DNA from: Cylicocyclus nassatus
Lineage: Eukaryota > Nematoda > Chromadorea > Rhabditida > Strongylidae
DNA length: 64,000 bases
NCBI GenBank assembly: GCA_958299035.1
Contig: CATQJL010000112.1
Coordinates: 86,694,636 to 86,758,635, forward strand
Direction: 5' to 3'
Shown here piece by piece: positions 1 to 10,800 of this stretch; position 1 is the stretch's first letter; every line of letters begins with the position of its first letter. Made by a program: the position numbers and the translations under genes. Under the pieces are notes generated by a model. It did no database searches and was not told where the DNA came from. It worked only from the letters and a program-made list of their open reading frames with translations.

Positions 1-31
1 CTGAAGTAAAAAATCGTCATACACGGCAGAC

Positions 32-395
32 CTTTCCGGCAGTTCCTCATCGGACTCAAACTTCACTCTTTTCACGTTAGCAGGTATCTTTGTATATTTG
101 CTGTCCATCAAGTGTTTCATTCCCTCTACACTTGCAGGAGTCTCTCCAACCTGAACCAGTTACATCGATTACCTAACTCGGAAGAAGGCAGACCTCGAAT
201 AGAGTCTGATGCGTTTTGAGATAATCTACCAGTTCTGTACCCGTGAGCTTTTCTGCTTCTTCTGGAAAAGCAAGGTCACTAATTCGTTTTTCATTCAATG
301 TGAAGCAATCGTATAGCCAAGAAAGTCTTACCTAAACTTAGAGCCTTATTTTGCGCACCTAGTACGCACTGAATCAGCAAGAGATATAGCAGCAT
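32..395 (-). CDS. Cathepsin B-like cysteine protease, 5' part (gene A, runs off left edge)
   Basis: First three exons of a papain-family (C1A) cathepsin B-like gene: 395-332 (signal peptide, starting MLLYLLLIQCVLG), 261-194 and 150-32 (propeptide, with EEAEKLTG, DYLKTHQ and GMKHLMDSKY motifs). Exon sizes of 64, 68 and 119 nt and all phases equal those of the complete gene at 32721-35507. Introns are GT-AG; the second is only about 43 bp. The last exon stops in phase 2 at a GT donor (31-30), so the expected next exon (FDAR...WPNC) lies beyond the left edge. The mature protease with its catalytic residues is therefore not visible and activity cannot be judged. Such enzymes are secreted or lysosomal and in nematodes often digest food in the gut; that role is family knowledge. 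The start was chosen because a strong signal peptide begins there. Confidence 0.85.
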
Positions 396-1325
396 CTTAA
401 TGGCAGTTGGTGAAGTCGTCCCAGGAAGAGTCTTCGTAGAAGTCTGAGTCTGACGAGTCAAAAATGCTAATGGTAGCTTAAAATTTGTCAGTGTCAGATG
501 TCTAATAAAAAATGGTTGGTGCTGTCATTAACGCTATACATTCTTTTGCTTCTTTCCGATAAAACACAGAATAAACATGCCTCTTGACTAAAAGAAAAAA
601 CTTTATGACTGATTCGATTGGCAAATGTTGCTCCCAGAAAAGAAGGAGAGGAAATAACAGTCTAGAAGGTCATGGAAGGTAGGCGAAAATCATTGATGCA
701 GATGAAAAATCAAGTATAAAATTTGTCAGATATGCTCTACTAGCGACCCTACGTGTCGCTAGCAAGTGGGTCGGGGCAGATACAATATAAGGACTTAGTT
801 GTGACTATAAATATTTCTAAATAACATATTCTTTTCCTGAGAACATTTTTGCGAAAAGCATTCTACAAAAGGAAAACTGCTCGAACAAGCGATAATCCCT
901 ACAAATCATTCAGCATTTCTCGAAATTCCTACTGCAACCGTGCATGGAGAATATTATTTTTCTCTCGTTTACCACCTCTTTCTGCAAATTTCCTCTCCTG
1001 ACAGAGACATCCAGATGAAAAAGCCCCACTTTTCTACCCTCTCGAAGAGAATTTCTTCCAGTTCTTCTCAACAAATTCCATAAAAGATTGTTAAGTAAGT
1101 TAGCAGAACACCTACCGTTTTGGAAGTAGAAATACACCCATAACAATTATGTGTGCTAAAAAAACGCTTTTCTCTCAGAAACAATTCCGACAGCAACGAA
1201 ATCAATCGCCTAAGAACTTTGTCAAACAATCCTTCAATTTTTTCGCCTAAGGAATATGAAGCTACTACAAAGGAGACCCGCCCCGAAAAGCACGACTACT
1301 GAGCCACCTAAAGATTGTCAATCAT
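396..1325. other. Intergenic, no recognised gene
   Basis: This is the 5' flank of gene A. Only short open frames occur and none has a convincing domain or exon structure. A short acidic, Ser-Asp-rich stretch reads on the minus strand at about 420-480 but has no supported gene around it. Confidence 0.5.
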
Positions 1326-1587
1326 AAGAACTGCACAAACGCACAAATTTGTTTCCGTGTCCGATCACATTGCCCTATGTGCCGCTTACAAAACAATATA
1401 ATTTATCTGAAAGACAGTTCATGCCCTACGTGCCGCTTGGAGACCGTTTAAAAATTATAAGAACCGCCCCAAACGTACAAAAATCTGTTTCCCGGCCCGA
1501 TCAAATTGCCCTACGTGCCGCTTACAGACCGATAGTAACTATTCAAAAAGAAAGTTTATGCCCTGTGTGCCGCTTGAAGACCGTATA
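1326..1587 (+). repeat. Tandem repeat of about 130 bp, left block
   Basis: Two diverged copies of a unit of about 130 bp start near 1326 and 1458. Each begins with a GAAC(C/T)GCCCCAAACG-like stretch and holds two copies of a CCTACGTGCCGCTTG-like core. The plus frame reads repeated MPYVPL-type peptides, but no start, splice or domain evidence supports a gene. The array is split by the MITE at 1588-2276 and resumes at 2382. Confidence 0.65.
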
Positions 1588-2276
1588 AATCAGATTGGAC
1601 CGAAAGTTCCTTCGCAACATTTTCAAAAATTCATAACTTCTGCTTTTTTCGACCGAATTGCGTGTTTTCATTTTTTTTCAGCAAGTCATTGTCTTCATAG
1701 CGTTATCTTAGCGACATTCTATTGAGCATGCACTGCATAGATGTAGGCGGTAGAAAAAACTACTCAAATTTTGTATTTTCTGTGGAGGGTCATGAAAAAT
1801 CTGAAACTTACAGTAAAAATCGGAGCAGTCAGCATTACATGTTCTTTCACCAGCTCTTTCTAACTGTGCAAAGTTTGTGCTGATTGAGCGTCTCTATGGA
1901 AAGTGATTTCCCTGAAAAAAAAAAACCAAATTCGCACTTTTGTATTGTTTGCTCGAAAATCATAACTTTTCATGGAGACGCTCAAGCCAAACTTTGCACA
2001 GTTAAAAAGGGCTGGTGAAAGAACCTATAATATGACTGCTCCGATTTTTACTGTAGGTTCCAGATTTTTTATGACCCTACACAGAAAATACAAAATTTGA
2101 GTAATTTCCCTGCCGCTTACATCTACGCAGTGTATGCTCAATAGAAAGCCGCTGAGATACCGCTATGAAGAAAATGACCTGCTCTTTCAGAAAAAAATGA
2201 AAACACGCATTCGGTTGAAAATAGCGGAATTTATGAATTTTTGAAAATGGTGCGAACGACTTTGGGTCCAACCTAA
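1588..2276. mobile_element. Mariner-like foldback MITE
   Basis: The ends are inverted repeats: AATCAGATTGGACCGAAAGT at the left, and at the right, on the other strand, TTAGGTTGGACCCAAAGT. TA dinucleotides flank both ends (1586-1587 and 2277-2278). Arms of about 300 bp are inverted copies of each other. The same arm sequence recurs in the element at 48332-50881. No transposase is encoded. Confidence 0.75.
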
Positions 2277-2381
2277 TATAAGACCAACTGCGACTCCTAC
2301 AAAAAGAAAACAACGAAATCAAGTGATAACTGACAGCGTATTCTCAAATTGCCGTACGTTCCACCTTAGGACTTTCATTTC

Positions 2382-2640
2382 TGAGAACTGCCCCAAACGC
2401 ACAAAAATCTGTTTCCCTGCCCGATCGAATTGCCCTACGTGCCGCTTGCACACCGATAGTAACTATTCAAAAAGAAAGTTTATGCCCTATGTGCCGCTTG
2501 AAGACCGTATATATAAAAAAAACCTTACGACTCTACAGAAAGAGAACTTGCCATACATGCCACTTCTGGACTTTCAATTCTGAGAACCGTCCCAAACGTA
2601 AAAAATCTGTTTCCCTGCCCGATGGATAGTTTTAGTAACA
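2382..2640 (+). repeat. Tandem repeat of about 130 bp, right block
   Basis: This continues the array seen at 1326-1587. A full unit starts near 2382 and is extended by an extra copy of the core; a partial unit follows from 2581. The MITE and a short linker separate the two blocks. Confidence 0.6.
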
Positions 2641-4816
2641 AACAGATGTCTTTGTAACGGACGTTCAACTTCAGGCGAGGGTAGAACCAATACAGTTCCG
2701 GTTCAAAAAAGATTAAATATTCAATACATAGTAAGGTGTGCTAAAAAAGAAAATCGATTCAATGGCGCATATCTCGCAAATATCACAGATATAATATCTC
2801 ACAGAAACTTGTTAACATTACTTTGCAGCTACTTCATTAATGACTTCAATTCTTGTTCTAATCATAATTTAAAAGTAAGTGAGCCCTATTCCGGAAAATT
2901 AGATCCACAAGCGATATAAATTTTTCCTCACTACCATTTGCCATGCCGTGGCGGTTGACGGTCAACAGGTGCGATTTTTATGTAGTCATCAACTCAAAAG
3001 CCCAATTCAATGTTATCCGAGTCCTCAAAAATACGAGCGAAGTGCTTTAGCTAGCTGTTTGAAGTTGCCATTTGCTGAGTTAAGATTTCGATGAAAAACT
3101 TAGTGAAATATCTACGAATTTTGTATCATTAGGTCGCTCCATAAGTGCACCGTTTTTATAAACTAACAGAATCAACAATTTTTAGTTAAAAAAGTCAATA
3201 ATATATTGCCCGATGTAGCAAACGACCTTTTGCCATATTCCTGTCAGCTTCTCAATCTCAGCTTTTCAAAAGGCAGCGCGTCAGGTCCAAAGTAAGTCAT
3301 CCAACCAGCGTAATTACTTACTGAATCGAGGCATGCACACTTCATAATTTGCAAGAGAGAGGAACAAATGATAATATGGTAGAGCGAAGTGTATGTAAGG
3401 TGCTGAACTACCTTTCAATCAAATTTTGCAGGACAGTTTTGACGACGTTTGCCATATGAGCTCATGTCTCGTCTTTAGATCGATGGATTCTATTAGGCTT
3501 TCTCTGCGTTAGGACCTGGTTTAAACGGTGCAATCGGGTTGTAGTATGGTCAGCCGTCTTCTTCTTGCTCAGCAATTTTCAGTACAAGAGGTCCTGCTCG
3601 TCCCCGAAAAGTCTTGTTCAGGGACATCATAGTCAGCTCTTGGTCTTTTGTGGCAATCCAATCCTTTCCTGTTTCTTATTAATTTGCGAATGCTACGTTC
3701 TATGACCTGCAGAACATCTGTGCAAACTTGCTCATTTTTACAAGAAAGAATGCGGAAATGTCGAAGTTGCTTTCTTTGCCTTTCGAGATTTCCATCTTAA
3801 AGAATCAAGAAATCCGAGTAGATTAGTTTTTCACTGGAAGTAGTAGATGAATTTTTAAAAGCATATGTCGTCGAGTCATTCGTAACTTAATATGCGTAGT
3901 ACACACTTTACACGTTAACTGACGAACTGCGAAACTGGAACCTGCTCATTTCCAGTGATTTCTCCTTGTTTCCTAATTTCTTTTGTTGTAGTTGGTTATA
4001 TGTTAGTCAGTAGAACACATTTCTACATTTTGTGAGGCTAGAAAATGTTTTACTGAGAAGTTACTAGTGTGGGTCCCGTCACTGATAGGGTTTAGTGTGC
4101 AATCTCACATATTACGTTACAAATGACTCGAGGTTACAGCTTTCTCTAATGATATGCGCATCGTGCCGCAAATCAACCGCTCCTCAGAGAAATGAGGACG
4201 AAAATGGAAACGCTACGAACTTATGGAACGACCAAATAGTTGCATTTTTAAGGGTTTCTGACCTTCAATGTTTTGAATTTCTTCCTGGTCAAAGACAGCC
4301 TATGCGGCTATCTAGCATGCCTCATTACAAATTCAACATCTAGAGGGTTGTACCACAAATTATAAACTATTTGATGTTTGCCTGGGGATGAAACCTCTTG
4401 AGGTATACCCCGCCGTACAAAATACTTGGCCCAACTTTCTTTCTAGCACTTCCACTTTCTTCTCAAAATTTGATTGTTATCTATAATCAATCGGTCTTCG
4501 GATACTGTTGTGGCAAAGCACATATAAAGCTCAGTTTGAAAGCAGCTTTATTGCATTTTTCACAACTCAATGATAATCAGACCAAGCGGATAAACGAAAC
4601 TGAACAAGATCATAAACTCCAATAAAGTTTGGTGGTAGACTTGCGTTCTAAACTGTTGTGTTACGCTTTGACAAAAAAAAACGAAGAAATCTAAAACTTC
4701 CTGTAAACTGTTCCGCATCTCCGAACTAACTCATTCACACTCATTCCATCCACATTAACAATTTTATTATACTACTTTGTTATTAAATTATACTAGTCAT
4801 CAACTGTGTTACAGCT
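2641..4816. other. Intergenic between genes A and C
   Basis: No supported gene. A minus-strand open stretch at about 3560-3790 is charged but lacks recognisable domains. This region should hold the 3' UTR of gene C, which ends at 4817. Confidence 0.4.
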
Positions 4817-7800
4817 TCAGTCTTTCATTTGTCCTGCGACAACATGCTCTTCTAAGCCGCATGCATTGCCACCTCGAACCATGCGAAAATAGCCTTAAGA
4901 AAAAGTTTGGGACAGAATTGCACTATTCTGAAAGAAAATTTATGATGTTCTTACCTTTTTCTCCCCATGTTTCTCCCCGAGAGTTGGCAAGAAGCCAAAA
5001 ATCAGTTCCATCTTCGGATCCCCAGCCTATGATTTTGACGGACTGACTTCCTTCCAGTTCGCCACGCACATGCTCAAATTTTATTTTTGACGAAAGCCGT
5101 GAGCACTTCTTTGCTTACCCTATATATTCCACTTGTGTAGTTTTTGAAATCCGAGTACACAAGAAATGTAGCTTGAACAGGCCCATTCGCCATTATTTCC
5201 CTTCTAATTTCTTTTTCATCCTTATCAACAGTATATGCGGAGAGTCCTGAAGCATGATACTACGCCAAGAACTTTATGGCGCTTTTTATTCCCTTGCTAT
5301 CAACAGGGCCAAAGACGGATATTGTACAATAGAGCGAAGCAAGCTCTACAAACTGGTACTCATGTTTTACCTATTCCGAGAATAGGTCGCGAAATTTTCA
5401 AAAGTTACTCACATGGGTTATAGAAATGTGCGGAGTGCCTGGTGTCTGTCACGCACATTTAGTCGAAAAAAATTAAGCCCCTCCTTCCTCCTCCGGCGGA
5501 AGTCCTTGGACCGCCTTTGCTTTTGTAAGTATAATTTTTACCTTTTAGGACGCTTTTCAAGAGATTCCAATTCTAGAGCAAAAGACCGTAAAAAAAGCCA
5601 AACTCGATATTGCTCAAAAAGTAGAGATTGAAAAGGCTGAAAAACCACTCACATACAAAGATTTGTAGCATGTTACTTACCTATGTCAGATCGGCCTAGC
5701 ATTGCTTTAAGAAAACACGAAGATGTTCCTTTTCTCAATTTCTAGTCAAAGAAGGAATACAGCAGATTTGTATGTGATTGACTGATGTCGATTGTATGCA
5801 TGTATGCAATCGGGAAATTTGTGTAAGGTTCTTAGGAATACATTTTTTATTTATTATAATTTCTAAGCATTCAACTAAACGCAGTGGCTAGGCAAGATAA
5901 CCCCTGTCAGGTTTTGGTACTTCTGGGTAGTACAGCCCCTCCCGCCAAGTACATGTGGTCCCAACCCACCCTCCCGTTCCTGCGCCTAAGTCCTATAAAG
6001 TCCGTTACTGACGCCCACTCAATGGAAGTGATAGGCTGATGGACTTTTGAAGCGGGTTTTGAGGATTTAGCTTGCCGACATGCTGCCTTCAGATTTAGGA
6101 AATATGGCGCGGAAGCATGAAAGCCATCTCATAAAGCTTGCCTTGCGCTAATTTTGGGATCGAGGGGTTTCACTACCATAGCAAGTAAATATAAGCACCA
6201 TTATTCTCCTAAAAACCTGATACACTGAGCATAAAACTTATTAATTTTATTGTATTTGGGGAAAACATTTGAAGTTGTAAACATGACACCCCTGCTTACC
6301 GTGATGTTTGTCCTTTAGGTAGTCAACCAAGTAGTTCTGTACACAGCTTTTGCGGCATTTTGGAGTTTCATACCCCTCTTCGGGACATTGTCCATAATCA
6401 ATTTGCCCCACTTTACCGCATGGATGAAAAGGATACGGTCTGCATGTTTCCTGAATGCTTCTATACCGTGTGAATCGAACGAATATAGTTTAGATAGCTG
6501 CAATGTGTGCATCGAGATGGGTCTTCTCCCAACACGCATTGTGCTTGCTATTCTATCAAGTTTGCAAATATGTTTACTATTTCAAAATAACGTCCTCCTG
6601 TGACAGCTCCATGCTCGATAACGAAATTCCATGCTTCGATAGGATTTCCACCATTACATCTGAACATAACTGCTGCATGATTCTTGTATTAGATTCATTA
6701 AATGGCCGATGACTGACCCATCTCCACACTTTTCTCCACAACATGTGAAAATATCTGTATCGGAGATATGTACCTGTAAACGTAAGCAATTATTTATTTA
6801 TTTATTTATAAACTACACTTGTCAGTGCACCGAAAAAAAAAGAAGAAACAAACAGTGAAGTCAAATGTTGCAACAGTACATGTTCTCGTGAAAGGAATAA
6901 TCCAAGGCGCACTCTTGCTGGGGTGGTCAGGTCGTCCTCTATCTAAAGACGGTGGGGCGCCTACTACCGAAATCCTGGTCCCTATCCCGGACGCAAATAT
7001 GCTAAAGAAAAACCAGGGCTCGGCTGACCGACTTAACCCTTAACGAACGAATTCGCGTGGGACCCTGGGCGAGCGAATAGGGGGGATCTCAAGGCAGAAG
7101 GACCACCAATCCTCAACTTCCGTGAACGGCTATTCCCCGTGGAGGAGTGGCTTAATATACAGCTGAAAAATTTCGGGAATGACTGGCATGAGAACACATT
7201 TGCAAGATTGCTTATGCAAACAAAAGTGCTCAAAACGCGAATCAACTGAATAAGAAATAAAAAAAACAACGAATATCACTAAGCAGATGGCGGGGTAAGC
7301 GCAGGAGGCTACTTCGTATCAACAGTCGTCGAAGAGAAACTGAGTTGACGCCATCTAAATATCTGGAATCTTCAAAGTTTTCAGAATATCGATTCGGGCT
7401 AATCTTCTTCGGAATAATTTTGCATTGCTGCTGGCTGTGATCTCACTTGGCAAAAGTCGTAGCCATCTCGATGTTCGAAAAACAAAAAAATTGAACGCTT
7501 TTGAAAACATTCTACTACCCAGCCTTCTATAACACAAATTGAGTCCACCCACTCGACTGCTACAAGGTCTGAAAACCCAATATTTACTGGGTCGCAGTCT
7601 TGTTTCTAGTCGAACTATGCGGAAGCAAAAAACCAAATTATTGAAAATTTTTCTGTACTTCAAACTTTTCAAATCCAGAGTGGATAACCTCGATCTGTAG
7701 GATGGTAAATTGCGAGGATAGTCCGAACTAGGATAACACCTGTAATAAACAATTCTTGTAAATATTTTCTGCACTTTTTCTAGAGATTGGATATTTTTTG

Positions 7801-10800
7801 ACAAAAATGGGCTCCAAACAGGTGAAGCATACTCCAAATGTGGTAAAACATAAGTTTTATATAGTTTTACCAGCAATTTAGGGTCGTTACAGTGGATACT
7901 GCGTAAAAGGACAAAAAGGCTTGATAGCGCTTTTTTGCAAATCGAATCATAATGCCGCGAGAAACTTAATCCATTGTCGATTAAAACACCAAGATCTTTG
8001 GTAGACTCACAGGTCTCGAGCGTGATACCATCACACACGTAAGATGGCGACTGCGAGTTACCAAGGTGCATTACTTTTGATTTCAGTGCATTGATAGGAA
8101 GAGACCATTCTTTGGACCAAGAAACCATTTTTTGGATTGTTAATGAAATTGCCGCAAACGCCTCATCCTGTCTGCCGTTTTCATAACAGAAGTATATTTT
8201 GATGTCGTCGGCAAACATTTGTACCCTATTTTCAGGTGTGTAAGCCGCACCCTTTTTGCTCTAAACGCGAGCAAAACCAGGCGTGCCGCCGCGCATATGT
8301 CTCGCGAAGCGGCCGCCTTATCGCGTACTGCTCTCACTTAACGCGCTCCATAATGACAGTCAGTCTTTTGGCGCGTTCGCCTTTAGAGCGAAAAAGGTGC
8401 GGCTTATACACCTGAAAATAGGGTACTCTGATATCGGGATGTGTCGTCAAAAAGTTAGGTAGTTCGGCAGTATAAGCAAGAAAAAGGAGTGGTGACAGTA
8501 TTCCACCTTGAGGCACACCACTACTGCAACGGTAACGTTTTGAAAAACAGCTTAAGACGCGTACAGTCATACCTCTGTCATGCAAGTAGGAAGATATCCA
8601 AGACAGTAATTGACCTCGGATACCGTAACTTTCAAGCTTTAACAACAGCTTGCGGTGATCTACCTTATCGAAAGCTTTCCAGAGGTCAAAAAACACGATA
8701 TCGATTGATTTATTAGAGTTGAGTGCTACTATCCAATCAAAGACTGAATCACATAACAAAGCTGTGGTTGAACCGCCAGGTACAAAACCGTTCTGCTCGA
8801 TTGGGATAATTTTGTTCTTCTCAAACCACTCAATAAGCTTTTCTTTAATCAACTTTTCAAGAACCTTGCCGGCAGGTGCAGTTATGCTTATCGGTCAGAA
8901 ATTGGAAACTACACTAACTCGTTCTTGCTTAGGAATAGCCGTTACTATAGCTTCTTTCCATAATTCTGGTACTCTACCTTGTATCAAAGAAGCACTGAAA
9001 ATAATCGAAAGAGGAAGGCTGAGAGCGCAAGCGCATTTTCTGTACACAATTTGAGGAATTCCATCGTAAGGCACACTAGCCGTCGGCTTCAATCTACTCA
9101 AAACACAATAGACTTTTTGAGGATCTATTAACAAATCCGTACAAACAGAAGATACGCGTGGAAGGATGTGGGAGGCAGTAGAAAGATTTTCAGCGAAATC
9201 AGTCGCAAAAAAAGTAGCAAAATATTCTCCCAAGACGTCAGCCTTTGCTCTATCACTAACTATTAGAGTTCCGCGCTCATCAAGTAAATTTGCAATTTTT
9301 TGTTGACCTTTATTTTGAGTTTTGAGATATCTATAGAGCTCATTAATGTTGTGCCTGAAAAGGCGCCGCTCACGATTGGCCAGAAATTTTCTAATATGGT
9401 GACTGATATCTCTACACACTTTCCTGTAAAGTGGGTTACTTAGAGGATCAGCTGACTGTGAAAAGAGCCTAGATTTTTGATGCAATAGATTTTCAATGTG
9501 GGCAGGATATTTCATAGAGTGAGAACGATCAAAACGGAAAGGCACATAATCAGCGAAAATAGAATATAGTTCTCTGCAAAAACGATAGTAGAGGCTATCA
9601 ACTGTTACATCCCTCAAAATATGCAACCAATCGATGTTCAGGAGAGCTCTATTGATCTCAACAAAAGAAGCCTTGACAAAATTGGGGTAGGGAATGAAAA
9701 TGCTTTTGTTGGAGTCGAATTCAGTCTCAAAGCTAATGATACTATGATCAGAAGCTCCAAAAGGAGGCATGACTTTGATATTTTGAATTTCAACGCCAGA
9801 TGAAAAGATCAGATCAATGGCTGTCCTCCCTCTTGTGGGAAAGTTGACATGTTGTGAAAGTCCACTATCGAGAAGAAAAGATTAAAGGTGAGACTCGCGT
9901 GAAACGGAAGGTGAAAGAACATCAATGTTAGAAAGAACATCAATGTTAAAATCTCCCAGAACAATAGTGCTGAAAGGAGCAGAAGAGAAGTCATATATGA
10001 CGTTTGCCAATTCAGAGTCATCATGTGAAGTGGAGGATGGCGGACGGTAAACTACTACTAGCCTCATAGGCGAGCACGAAGTAAGCGACCAGATGTTACA
10101 GCAAAGCACATCGGATACCAAATCACAAGTGAGGCGGATTGGTTCAACCGCATATTCTTCCTTAGCAATTACACAGACCCCACCACCTCTGCAGTGAGCT
10201 CTGTCCAAACGAAACAGGGAATAGGGCAAATCGGAAATGATCTCGGAATCGATAATTTTTGAGTGCAGCCAGGTCTCGGTGATGCACAAAAAGTCGGGAC
10301 GATAAAAAGACAAAAAGACCTGGAGAAGGTTAATTTTGTTTACCAAACTACGACTATTAAAAAGAAAACATCTGAGAAATTCACGTTCGGGAGGACAGGC
10401 AGGCAAACCGGGCGGGCTTAGAGGTTTCCCGAAATCCTTCGCTTGGGAAGCTTCGAAATCAGTCGCAGTTCCCCCTTGTATACAACCCATTCTCGAACAC
10501 CCTTGCCCTTGTTCTTCTCCCGAGCTTGCTGACATAATTCGTACTCCTGGATGCGTTCACCGGCAGTCATACTTCTACGAATATAAATGTTCGAGAAGTT
10601 AGAATGTCGTAGCCGATACGCGTTGGAAAGTGCTTGAATCCAGTGTGAACGCGAGGGAAAAACTATCTTAACTAGTCTGGGCCTTACCCCATCAAATTTC
10701 CCCATCCTATACATCTCCGAGGGCCAACCGTCGACGTTCAACACATCCAAAACCTCTGCCACCCCTTTTTCGAGCTCGACTTTCCTTTCCAGAACAGACT

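Noticed and set aside
5549..5668. Plus-strand terminal exon with a Lys/Glu-rich peptide
   Set aside because: The apparent intron would be about 25 bp, shorter than any other here, and it lies antisense in a gene C intron.
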